Assembly: GCF_001723605.1 (NCBI RefSeq) | Contig: NZ_CP017111.1 | Span: forward strand, 1,054,001 to 1,118,000 | Source: Sulfurospirillum halorespirans DSM 13726 | GTDB taxonomy: Bacteria; Campylobacterota; Campylobacteria; Campylobacterales; Sulfurospirillaceae | Length of the DNA: 64,000 nucleotides | Direction: 5' to 3' | In this document: positions 55,489 to 63,512 of the stretch, piece by piece | Layout: every line of letters starts with the position of its first letter | How positions within the stretch are numbered: position 1 is the first letter of the stretch | The notes under the pieces: generated by a model | What the model was told of the DNA's origin: nothing | What the model saw: the letters and a program-made list of their open reading frames with translations, nothing else | Database searches by the model: none | Made by a program: the position numbers and the translations under genes

Positions 55489-56475
55489 ATGGTTTTAGAA
55501 AAGTTTGATGTCTCCATCACCAATGCGAGTAAAGGAATGGCGCTGATGCTGATTTTGTGGCATCATCTTTTCTATGAAAAGCCTGAAATGGGCTTTATTG
55601 TCTTTCAAACAGCGCTTCTTGCCAAAGTTTGTGTGGGCATTTATGTGGTGCTTAGCGGGTATGGTTTGGCAGAGTCGGTTAAGAAAAAAGGGCTGGAACT
55701 TGGCGTTTTTTACAAGCGACGTTTGCTAAAACTGTACATGAATTATTGGTTGATCGCACTTATTTTTGTGCCGATTGGCGTATGGTTTATGGAGCGATCG
55801 CTTTCAAGTGTGTATGGCGAGCATGTTTTTCAAGGCTTTATGCTTCAAATGCTAGGCATCCATATGTTCACGTGGGTCGGTTATGGTTATAACGCGACAT
55901 GGTGGTTTATGAGCCTGATCATCGTGCTGTACGCTATTTTCCCCTTGGTGAATCTCTTAACGAAAAAATACCATCTTTGGTTTTTAGCCTTTTGTGCGTG
56001 GCTTCTCTTTTTTCCGATTCCCTTGGTCAATGACTGGATCTTCCCCTTTGCCGTGGGCGTGTACCTTTCGCAAAAAGATGGCTTTATCAAACTGCTCATT
56101 TGGCTCGATAAGCAAGGCAAAGCACGCTTTATCACGCTTACGATTTTAACCGTGTGCGTGGCGTGGTACAGGCAAAATGGCTGGCTTTTTGACAGTGTCC
56201 GTGCCGATACGTTTTTTGCGATTTTACTGATTCTTTGGACAACGGAACTGGTTGTTTTTTCACCCTTGGCAAAAAAAGCGTTTGAGTTTGTGGGCGTGCA
56301 TTCGTTTAATATCTTCTTATTTCACACGTTCATTTATTACTATTATTTTCCTGATTTTATCTACAGTTTTCACTATCCTGTGATGATTTTTGCAATACTT
56401 TTGGGGGGTTGTTTGGTGGTCTCCGTAGGAATCGAGAGCTTTAAGAAGAAAATTGGATTTGATAAATTGATCTAA
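55489..56475 (+). CDS. acyltransferase-3 family membrane protein
   Basis: The 328-residue protein has about nine to ten membrane segments. The family His lies near the start (LMLILWHHLFYE) and the Arg-rich loop YKRRLLKLYMNYW follows. Such proteins O-acetylate or O-acylate surface polysaccharides or other envelope molecules. The acceptor is unknown; no polysaccharide genes are nearby. It follows thiE by 8 nt, probably as a passenger on that transcript. Confidence 0.88.
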   Translation: MVLEKFDVSITNASKGMALMLILWHHLFYEKPEMGFIVFQTALLAKVCVGIYVVLSGYGLAESVKKKGLELGVFYKRRLLKLYMNYWLIALIFVPIGVWFMERSLSSVYGEHVFQGFMLQMLGIHMFTWVGYGYNATWWFMSLIIVLYAIFPLVNLLTKKYHLWFLAFCAWLLFFPIPLVNDWIFPFAVGVYLSQKDGFIKLLIWLDKQGKARFITLTILTVCVAWYRQNGWLFDSVRADTFFAILLILWTTELVVFSPLAKKAFEFVGVHSFNIFLFHTFIYYYYFPDFIYSFHYPVMIFAILLGGCLVVSVGIESFKKKIGFDKLI

Positions 56476-56482
56476 AAATAGC

Positions 56483-56513
56483 TTCCAAACCCACTTGTTT
56501 TACGGGTTTGGAA
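56483..56513. terminator. bidirectional intrinsic terminator
   Basis: TTCCAAACCC (56483-56492) pairs with GGGTTTGGAA (56504-56513). On the minus strand it is followed by a T-run (GCTATTTTTAG), giving a good terminator for the rubrerythrin-like gene; a TTACATGTAA copy (56517) abuts it. Confidence 0.7.
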
Positions 56514-56531
56514 ACTTTACATGTAAAGCGT

Positions 56532-57044
56532 CTAAATCAGTGCTGATTTTTGCACAAACTTTTCACTTAAGTGGTTGAACTCAGCGCTCTCCACCCATGT
56601 TTCGGGTGCGCTTACATACTCGACGATATTTTCCAAAAGCACATAATGGGCATGCTCTTCTTCGGCAATGCGTAAAAATGCCTTTTTTTGTTCACCATCT
56701 TCAATCATCAACGCTTTTTCAGTGTAGAATTTGTAACTGCTCTCTTCAGAGCGCAAAGCATTTTTGTAGAGATTGACGTGATCTTCGGTAAAACAGGGTA
56801 CTTGATTTGATTTTTGCATCTTTTCAAAGATGTTTTTGGTGTATTTAAACAGATCGACACTGGGAACCGTTGGAATGGCTCTGTTTTGGTTCATATGTTC
56901 AAAAATATGGTAGTGTTTGACCTCTTCTTCAGCGAGCATCGTCCATATAGACTTTAAGCCTGCATCATCGGTTTTCGTCGCGAGCTCTCGGTAGTAGCGC
57001 TCACCATCTTTCTCAGCTTTCATTGCATATTCATAAACGTTCAT
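56532..57044 (-). CDS. rubrerythrin-like ferritin-family protein
   Basis: The 170-residue protein has two ferritin-like helical halves. Each carries a di-iron type motif: EKDGERYYREL with AEEEVKHYHIFEH in the first, and EESSYKFYTEKA with AEEEHAHYVLLENI in the second. There is no rubredoxin CxxC domain. It probably handles peroxide or iron in the cytoplasm, in keeping with a microaerobic life style. Monocistronic with its own terminator. Confidence 0.9.
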   Translation of the reverse strand: MNVYEYAMKAEKDGERYYRELATKTDDAGLKSIWTMLAEEEVKHYHIFEHMNQNRAIPTVPSVDLFKYTKNIFEKMQKSNQVPCFTEDHVNLYKNALRSEESSYKFYTEKALMIEDGEQKKAFLRIAEEEHAHYVLLENIVEYVSAPETWVESAEFNHLSEKFVQKSALI

Positions 57045-57132
57045 CGTACACCCCTTTTGTGATAGTTTGATAAAGTAAATCTCTACCCATTTTATAAGAA
57101 ATCTATGATAAAAGTCTGATAAAGAATCAAGC

Positions 57133-57789
57133 TTAATTCATTATCAGTAATAAAACCATAAAAAAGTGAAAACTAGAACCACCCAAGACGAAAAAATGCC
57201 AAATAGCGTGGTTAAGATAGAGCTTTCTCCAGACATAAAAAATAACACCAACGGTGTACGTAACGCCACCTGCGATGAGGAGTGCAAGTGTCAGGGTATC
57301 TAGATTGACGATCAGTGTTTTGAACACACCTACCACCATCCATCCCATTAAAATATACAAGATGACGGCAGGGCGATGAAAACGGTGGGGGAAAAAAAGA
57401 TTGAGGCTGACCCCAATGGCTGCAATCGCCCAAGCAATGCCAAAAAGCACCCATCCCGTAACGCCTTGAATGCCTAGCAAGCTAATCGGTGTGTAGGTTC
57501 CTGCAATGAGAATGTAAATGGCACAATGGTCAATTTGTTGTAAAATAGATTTTGTTTTAGGTGCGCAAATAGCGTGGTAAAGGGTAGAGGCTCCATACAT
57601 AAAAATCAAAGAGAGTCCAAAAACAACAGCACTCGCGATCTTCGCACCATCACCACTTTGCCCTGCAAAAACGCACAAAATGCTCAGTGCACTTACACTC
57701 AGTAAGAGCCCAAGTCCATGGATGCTACTGTGCCAAATCTCTTCACTTAAAGAGTAGTCGTGTGATGTTTCGATGGTATCTCCTTTCAA
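57133..57789 (-). CDS. hemolysin III / PAQR-family membrane protein
   Basis: The 218-residue protein has seven membrane segments and the PAQR pattern: EEIWHSSIHGLG, STLYHAICAPK, DHCAIYILIAGTYTPI, and NHAIWHFFVLGGSSFHF with the conserved His residues for a metal site. The bacterial members are named hemolysin III (YqfA/TrhA) and are linked to membrane lipid balance; haemolysis is not their proven role. No operon partner. Confidence 0.92.
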   Translation of the reverse strand: MKGDTIETSHDYSLSEEIWHSSIHGLGLLLSVSALSILCVFAGQSGDGAKIASAVVFGLSLIFMYGASTLYHAICAPKTKSILQQIDHCAIYILIAGTYTPISLLGIQGVTGWVLFGIAWAIAAIGVSLNLFFPHRFHRPAVILYILMGWMVVGVFKTLIVNLDTLTLALLIAGGVTYTVGVIFYVWRKLYLNHAIWHFFVLGGSSFHFFMVLLLIMN

Positions 57790-57869
57790 AATTTTTTACA
57801 AGAGATAGATTTTATTATACTGCGATTTTGCCGATTTAGGTCTTATACGCTATTTGGGGGCAAAAAGCT

Positions 57870-58862
57870 ATGTACATCGAATCATCATCACTCACATTAC
57901 AGTCAAATCATGAGGAGCTGGAAAACAGTACAGCTTATAGGCGCACAACCGACACAGACGTGCAGACACTCACGCGTATCAGCGAAGCAGAAACGCTCAA
58001 ACTTCAAGCAACAGGAAGTGTCACGACACAAGAAGGTGATGTGCTGGATATTACCTTGCAGAGTGCTTTGGCGCGTTATGATCGTTATGAGACATTTACA
58101 TCCCAGTCTATTGCTTCTTTGATGGATCCTTTGGTGATCAATCTGAGTGGCGGACTCGCCGACGTCGACGCATCGAAAAACTTTTTGTTTGATCTAAACA
58201 GCGATGGCTCAGCAGATGAAATGTCGCTGCTGGGGCAAAATAACGGGTTTTTAGCGCTCGATAAAAACGAAAATGGCATCATTGATGATGGCAGTGAACT
58301 CTTTGGCACGCAAAGTGGCGATGGGTTTGCGGATTTAGCGCAGTACGATGATGATGGCAATGGTTGGATTGATGAGAACGATAGCATTTTTTCCAAGCTG
58401 AAAATTTGGCAAAAAAGTGCCTTGGAAGACAACCTGATCTCCCTAAGCCAAGCCCAAGTGGGAGCGCTTTTGCTGGAGAGTGTGGACTCTTCGTTTAGCT
58501 ACAAAAAGGGTGCCGATACCAATGCGCTGCTTCAAGAAAGCAGTGTCGTCCTCTTTGAAAATGGCAGAGCAGGGTGGGTGTCGCATGTGGATTTTGCGAT
58601 CACTTCGACGCAAGAAGAAAGTGCTCAAACAAGCACTCCAAGTCTCTCCGCCAGTACGAGTAGCGTTTTAAGTGCATCGCTTGGGAAAATAAAACAATCT
58701 TCCTCCACGGAAGATCTTAACGAAAGTCTGCTCTCTTCGCTTAAAAGTAAACTCAAAGCTTTAAACAGTAAGCTTGGGAAGACACATGATTCAAGTGAAA
58801 AAAGTGGCATTATCATGCAAATCCTCAAAATCTCCATGCAAATTGCGCAACTGGGTGGTTAA
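57870..58862 (+). CDS. protein with EF-hand-like calcium-binding segment
   Basis: The 330-residue protein has no signal peptide. Its centre (about 101-178) is rich in Asp/Asn/Gly loops of EF-hand or dockerin type: DLNSDGSADE, DKNENGIIDDGSELFG, YDDDGNGWIDENDSIF. This block is often seen inside large RTX-type surface proteins but here it stands in a small protein. The C-terminus is Ser-rich then an amphipathic helix (about 285-330). I do not recognise a named function; a calcium-dependent surface or secreted role is possible. It lies alone between the hemolysin III and LysE genes. Confidence 0.82.
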   Translation: MYIESSSLTLQSNHEELENSTAYRRTTDTDVQTLTRISEAETLKLQATGSVTTQEGDVLDITLQSALARYDRYETFTSQSIASLMDPLVINLSGGLADVDASKNFLFDLNSDGSADEMSLLGQNNGFLALDKNENGIIDDGSELFGTQSGDGFADLAQYDDDGNGWIDENDSIFSKLKIWQKSALEDNLISLSQAQVGALLLESVDSSFSYKKGADTNALLQESSVVLFENGRAGWVSHVDFAITSTQEESAQTSTPSLSASTSSVLSASLGKIKQSSSTEDLNESLLSSLKSKLKALNSKLGKTHDSSEKSGIIMQILKISMQIAQLGG

Positions 58863-58916
58863 CCTAAAGCTTTAGGCGGTACAATTTTACATCTTTACAT
58901 GTAAAAGGAGATTGCG

Positions 58917-59543
58917 ATGCTTGAGCTTCAAACCATTGTAATGTTTGTAACCGCTTCAACGCTTTTGGCACTTGCCCCCGGACCTGACATCCTCTTTGTT
59001 TTAACCCAATCCATGAGTAAGGGAAGTCGCTCTGGCATCGTCATAGCCTTAGGACTTTGCAGTGGGCTTATTTTTCATACAACCGCCGTTGCTTTGGGTG
59101 TTGCGGTCATTTTTCAAACCTCGGCTTTAGCCTTTAGTCTTCTCAAATTCGTGGGAGCTGCGTATCTTTTGTACCTTGCATTTATGGCATTTAAAGACGC
59201 CAGTAAGAGTAAACTGGAATCTTCCAAAAGCCGCCTCAGTCTCATTTCACTTTACAAACGTGGCATTTTGATGAACATCACCAACCCAAAAGTGTCCATC
59301 TTTTTTCTAGCGTTTTTACCCCAATTCACCAACCCTGAAGTGGGCAATGTCACAGGACAAATTTTCACATTGGGAGCTTTGTTTATGCTCTGTGCTTTTG
59401 TCGTTTTTACGCTGATTTCGCTTCTAGCAGGACGTGTGGGCGCATGGTTTTCAAAAACCAAAAACGGCGAGAAAATCCTTAACCGCGTTTCTGGGACCAT
59501 CTTTGCAGCGTTGGCTGTTAAATTAGCCTTTACATCCAAATAG
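58917..59543 (+). CDS. LysE/RhtB-family amino acid exporter
   Basis: The 208-residue, six-segment membrane protein begins MLELQTIVMFVTASTLLALAPGPDILFVL, with the APGPD motif of LysE/RhtB exporters, and has the central MNITNPKVSIFFLAFLPQF block. The substrate is probably an amino acid or derivative but cannot be specified. The ribosome-binding site AAAGGAG directly adjoins a TTACATGTAA copy (58895-58904), so the palindrome could influence translation. Confidence 0.93.
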   Translation: MLELQTIVMFVTASTLLALAPGPDILFVLTQSMSKGSRSGIVIALGLCSGLIFHTTAVALGVAVIFQTSALAFSLLKFVGAAYLLYLAFMAFKDASKSKLESSKSRLSLISLYKRGILMNITNPKVSIFFLAFLPQFTNPEVGNVTGQIFTLGALFMLCAFVVFTLISLLAGRVGAWFSKTKNGEKILNRVSGTIFAALAVKLAFTSK

Positions 59544-59553
59544 GGCTTACACG

Positions 59554-59646
59554 ATGAAAAAAAGTCAACTCTTAGCCGTCATTCTTGCGCTCTTTGCAGG
59601 AGTGTTACTTATTGAAATCATTTTACAAAATATGCTAGGCTCGTAA
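59554..59646 (+). CDS. 30-residue single-pass membrane protein
   Basis: A very small frame starting 10 nt after the LysE stop encodes MKKSQLLAVILALFAGVLLI followed by EIILQNMLGS. It has a positively charged N-terminus and one hydrophobic helix, as in small membrane proteins. The ribosome-binding site is weak, and there is no comparative support, so it is a candidate only. Confidence 0.5.
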   Translation: MKKSQLLAVILALFAGVLLIEIILQNMLGS

Positions 59647-59682
59647 AAAATATCATACGTTTGTGTGACATAGTTGTTACGA

Positions 59683-59688
59683 TATAAT
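59683..59688 (+). promoter_or_regulatory. -10 element upstream of lutABC
   Basis: TATAAT lies 27 nt before the lutA ATG; TTGTGT at 59661-59666, 16 nt upstream, is a possible -35. Confidence 0.5.
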
Positions 59689-59714
59689 GAAAAATTTAGA
59701 ATAATGGAGCATCA

Positions 59715-60458
59715 ATGAAAATAGGTCTATTTATCCCCTGTTTTATGAACGAGTTATACCCTGAAGCCTCCATGGCAACACTCAAAGTGCTAGAGAATTT
59801 GGGGTTAGATGTGGAGTATCCGCTGGAACAAACCTGTTGCGGACAAGCCCAAGCTAACACGGGTTGTGCGAAAGAGACCGCCGTTTTAGCAGAGCGCTTC
59901 TTAAAAATCTTCAAAGACTATGACTACATCGTAGCCCCTAGTGGAAGCTGTGTGAGCATGGTGCGTCATAACTATGCCCAGTTTTTAGAAGGACGTGAAG
60001 GGTTTGAGCGTATGCGTTCACATACTTATGAACTCATCGAGTTTTTGCATGATGTGATCAAACCAACTTCGATGAATGCGACGTTTGCACACAAAGTGGG
60101 CATTCACAACAGCTGTCATGCGCACAGAGAACTGGGCTTAGCGAGCATGAGTGAAAAAAATGTACCCGAATTTTCCAAAATCAAAAATTTGCTCGACAAA
60201 GTAGGCGGCATCAGTTACTCAGAACTCACCCGCAAAGATGAGTGCTGTGGTTTTGGTGGAACCTTTGCCGTTTCAGAAGAGGCGATGAGCGTAGCGATGG
60301 GACGCGCACGACTGCAAGATCATCTCGATGCTGGCAGTGAGTACATCACTGCTGTGGATATGTCCTGTTTGATGCACATGCAAGGCGTGATTGACCGTGA
60401 AAAGATGCCCCTTAAAACGATTTATATCGCCCAAATTTTAGCAGGAGACCTCCAATGA
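59715..60458 (+). CDS. lutA: LutA: Fe-S oxidoreductase subunit of L-lactate utilisation complex
   Basis: The 247-residue protein has two cysteine-rich CCG domains: CCGQAQANTGC in the first half, and NSCHAHRELG with DECCGFGGTF in the second, ligands for Fe-S centres. With LutB and LutC it oxidises L-lactate to pyruvate in the cytoplasm. The three genes overlap by ATGA (60455-60458 and 61825-61828), so they form a coupled operon. No lactate permease gene is in the window. A related glycolate oxidase subunit is the main alternative, but the LutBC partners decide the call. Confidence 0.93.
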   Translation: MKIGLFIPCFMNELYPEASMATLKVLENLGLDVEYPLEQTCCGQAQANTGCAKETAVLAERFLKIFKDYDYIVAPSGSCVSMVRHNYAQFLEGREGFERMRSHTYELIEFLHDVIKPTSMNATFAHKVGIHNSCHAHRELGLASMSEKNVPEFSKIKNLLDKVGGISYSELTRKDECCGFGGTFAVSEEAMSVAMGRARLQDHLDAGSEYITAVDMSCLMHMQGVIDREKMPLKTIYIAQILAGDLQ

Positions 60459-61828
60459 GCCACAACCATTCAGAACTTGCCGATAAATTTGCAAGCAACG
60501 TAGAGCGTATGAAATGGCACGACAAAGCATTGTGGTTTGTCCGTGTTAAACGCGACACACAAGCCAAAAGTTTAGACGAATGGGAAGAGCTTCGCAACAC
60601 CGCCGATAAGATCAAATCGCACACGCTCTCTCATTTGGATGAATATCTTGAACAGTTTGAAAAAAATGCTTTGGCACGAGGCATTCGTGTGCATTGGGCG
60701 AAAGATGCGAAAGAGCACAACGAGATCGTTTTAGATTTACTCCGTTCTCACAACGCCAAAATGATCGTGAAAAGCAAATCCATGCTCACCGAAGAGTGTC
60801 ATCTGAATCCTTACTTGGAAGAACACGGCATTGAAGTGGTTGATACCGACCTTGGGGAACGCATCGTACAACTTCGCCAAGAGCCACCTTCACACATCGT
60901 TCTTCCTGCGATTCACCTCAAAAAAGAGGACGTTGGAACAACCTTTGAGAAGTTTTTAAACACCCAAAAAGGCAATGCCGATCCAACCTACCTCACACGT
61001 GCCGCACGGGCGCATTTGCGTGAAAAATTTGTGAGTGCGGACGCGGCAATGACCGGTGTGAACTTCGCCATCGCTGAAACAGGTGGCATCGTGGTCTGTA
61101 CCAATGAGGGCAATGCCGATTTGGGTGCTAGTTTGCCAAAGCTTCATATCGCGTGTATGGGCATTGAGAAAATCATCCCTCGCCTCAAAGATCTCAGCAT
61201 CTTTACGCGCCTTTTGGCACGAAGTGCAACAGGTCAACCTGTGACAACCTACACATCACATTACCATGGTGCCGTGGAAGGTGGCGAGATGCACGTGGTT
61301 ATCGTGGACAATGGCAGGAGCAAAATCCTTGCCGATAAACGTTACGTCAAATCGCTTCAGTGTATTCGTTGTGGGGCGTGTTTGAACACCTGCCCGATTT
61401 ACCGCAGAAGCGGTGGGTACAGTTACGGTTACGTCATCCCAGGACCCATTGGTTCAACGCTGGCACCGAGTCGAGATCTGAAAAAATACTACAGCTTGCC
61501 ATTTGCCTGCTCGCTCTGTTTTTCATGCTCAAATATCTGTCCTGTCAAAGTAGACTTGGCAGAACAGCTCTACTTAAAACGCCAAGACGTGGTGGATGCT
61601 GGGTATCTAAGCCCAATAAAACTGAATGCACTGAAAATGGCAACATGGTTGATGTGCCGTCCAAAATTGATGGATTTTGCAGGATTGATGGCACGCAAAA
61701 TGGTTCCCATTTTGCCTCGCGTACTGCTGTATTCAAAATTCAACCTCTGGGGAAAAAATAGAGAGTTACCGCCATTCCCTAAAAACAGTTTTAAAGAACT
61801 TTACAAAGCAAAAAAGGGTATCAAATGA
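60455..61828 (+). CDS. lutB: LutB: iron-sulfur subunit of L-lactate utilisation complex
   Basis: The 457-residue protein has an N-terminal DUF162/LUD domain (about 60-290, with ETGGIVVCTNEGNADL) and two 4Fe-4S clusters, CIRCGACLNTCP (about 300) and CSLCFSCSNICP (about 352), then a LutB C-terminal region. It transfers electrons from lactate oxidation, presumably to the quinone pool through LutA. The start overlaps lutA by ATGA. Length and motif order match LutB/YkgF. Confidence 0.95.
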   Translation: MSHNHSELADKFASNVERMKWHDKALWFVRVKRDTQAKSLDEWEELRNTADKIKSHTLSHLDEYLEQFEKNALARGIRVHWAKDAKEHNEIVLDLLRSHNAKMIVKSKSMLTEECHLNPYLEEHGIEVVDTDLGERIVQLRQEPPSHIVLPAIHLKKEDVGTTFEKFLNTQKGNADPTYLTRAARAHLREKFVSADAAMTGVNFAIAETGGIVVCTNEGNADLGASLPKLHIACMGIEKIIPRLKDLSIFTRLLARSATGQPVTTYTSHYHGAVEGGEMHVVIVDNGRSKILADKRYVKSLQCIRCGACLNTCPIYRRSGGYSYGYVIPGPIGSTLAPSRDLKKYYSLPFACSLCFSCSNICPVKVDLAEQLYLKRQDVVDAGYLSPIKLNALKMATWLMCRPKLMDFAGLMARKMVPILPRVLLYSKFNLWGKNRELPPFPKNSFKELYKAKKGIK

Positions 61829-62415
61829 GTTCACGCGAAGCCATTTTAAAAGCAATCAAAGAGGCAAAACCTCATAACAGCGAAAGTGCACTGCCTGAGG
61901 TGAATATTCTTCATACGACCTATGAGGATTTGGATACGAAGTTTGCCACAACGCTCGCAGGTGTGGGTGGAAATGCCATTCATTTGGACTCTTTAACAGC
62001 AGTTGATAGCTACATTAAAGAGCATTATAAAGAAGCAACGGTCATTGTCTCAACCGTGGAAGGTTTACATGTAAACACGAAAGAGCTAGGTGCAACGGAC
62101 GATCCGCATACGCTTAAAGATGTGGATTTGGCGATCATCAAAGGCGAATTTGCCGTGGCTGAAAACGGCGCCGTGTGGATCAAAGAGGCAGATGCAAGGC
62201 ACCGAGCTCTTTATTTTATCACTCAAAAATTGATGATTATCGTCCCAAAAGGCGAAATTGTCCACAGCATGCACGAAGCGTATACGAGGGTGCATTTTGG
62301 TGATAAAGACGTCTTTGGTCTTTTCATCAGTGGCCCATCCAAAACCGCTGACATCGAGCAGTCTTTGGTCATCGGAGCGCATGGTGCGACTGAGGCGTGC
62401 GTGGTGTTTATTTAA
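61825..62415 (+). CDS. lutC: LutC: LUD-domain subunit of L-lactate utilisation complex
   Basis: The 196-residue LUD-domain protein has the typical KGEFAVAENGAVWIKE and FISGPSKTADIEQSLVIGAHGA motifs, the latter near the C-terminus as in LutC/YkgG. It is the third, coupled gene of the lut operon. The palindrome at 62065 is read LHVN. A Cys- and repeat-containing spacer and the palindrome at 62510 separate it from the convergent EamA gene. Confidence 0.93.
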   Translation: MSSREAILKAIKEAKPHNSESALPEVNILHTTYEDLDTKFATTLAGVGGNAIHLDSLTAVDSYIKEHYKEATVIVSTVEGLHVNTKELGATDDPHTLKDVDLAIIKGEFAVAENGAVWIKEADARHRALYFITQKLMIIVPKGEIVHSMHEAYTRVHFGDKDVFGLFISGPSKTADIEQSLVIGAHGATEACVVFI

Positions 62416-62509
62416 TTTTGATACGCTTAAGGGCAAAGCCCCCAGAGTTACGCTAGGCGCTGTGCTGCTGAAGCTTGCCCCTTTGGGGCAGAATGTGTAT
62501 CGGTATTTG

Positions 62510-62527
62510 GGCTTTACATGTAAAGCC
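62510..62527. terminator. palindrome GGCTTTACATGTAAAGCC between convergent genes
   Basis: A perfect 18-nt palindrome lies between the convergent lutC and EamA genes and touches the EamA stop codon. The preceding sequence also holds a GC-rich potential hairpin, TGCCCCtttGGGGCA (62477-62491), which may be the actual lut terminator. Confidence 0.45.
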
Positions 62528-63432
62528 TAAAGCAATCTCTCTTTGGCTCTAAAACGTGGCAGTTGCGAGACGATAATGCCTCCAAAAATGACAAAGCTTG
62601 CCATCATCTCTGTTTGGCTGAGTACTTCACCTAAGAAAATGTAGGCAAGTAGAACCGTGAAAACGGGGATGAGATTGACAAAGACGGAGGCGCGTGAGGC
62701 TTCGATGCGACTGAGTGCGAGGTTGAACATGCCGTATCCTCCCAGCGTCACGATGACGCCCAAATAACACAACCATCCGAGCGCTTCCCATGAGAGATTG
62801 ATCGGCACACCCCATGATTCCCAAACGGCTAATGGAAAGAAGAAGAGCGTTCCGACAAACGCTTGAACAGCGGTCAGGAAGAGGGCGGAGAATCGTTGGC
62901 TGAGGTAACGCACCGAGATGGCGTACCATGTTCCGCAGACCATCGCGCAAAATTCTAAGAAATTTCCTAAAAGGGGATTGCTCGCGTGTTCACTGCTTTG
63001 TGCGCCAAGGCTCAGCCAAACAGCTCCTGCTACGGCTAAAATGGAGCCTACGACGATGCGTTTGCTCAGGTACTCTTTGAGCACAAAACTTGCCGCGATT
63101 GCTGTCATGAGTGGCATCATAGAGGTGATCATGCCTGCTTGGGAGGCGGTGGTGAGTTGCAAGGCTTTGGCTTCAAAAATGAAGTAGAGACAAGGTTCAA
63201 AAAACGTCAAGAGTAAGATGTACTTCACATCTCTTTTTGTAAATTCAAGTTTGGAAAATTGCTTGATAAAATAGACAAAACAGAGGCTCGCAATTACCAT
63301 ACGACCGAACATTGCGCTCATGGGTCCAAGGATGCCAAGGACGGCTTTGAGGGCAATAAAAGAGCTTGCCCAGGTGAGCATAGCGATAAGTAAAAATACA
63401 ATGCCTATCAAATCGATGCGTTCTTGCTTCAT
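62527..63432 (-). CDS. EamA/DMT-family transporter
   Basis: The 301-residue protein has ten membrane segments in two EamA repeats (about 10-145 and 155-295), with WASSFIALKAVLG, EASRASVFVNLIPVFTVLLAYIFLGE and similar family signatures. DMT carriers of this size export amino acids or other metabolites; the substrate is unknown. Monocistronic, facing lutC. Confidence 0.93.
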   Translation of the reverse strand: MKQERIDLIGIVFLLIAMLTWASSFIALKAVLGILGPMSAMFGRMVIASLCFVYFIKQFSKLEFTKRDVKYILLLTFFEPCLYFIFEAKALQLTTASQAGMITSMMPLMTAIAASFVLKEYLSKRIVVGSILAVAGAVWLSLGAQSSEHASNPLLGNFLEFCAMVCGTWYAISVRYLSQRFSALFLTAVQAFVGTLFFFPLAVWESWGVPINLSWEALGWLCYLGVIVTLGGYGMFNLALSRIEASRASVFVNLIPVFTVLLAYIFLGEVLSQTEMMASFVIFGGIIVSQLPRFRAKERLL

Positions 63433-63512
63433 TCCGTAATCTCTTTATGAAAAATTGTGTGCCATTGTATCTTTTGTTTGCTAAAACGAGTGGTATAGTG
63501 TACAATGAAGCC

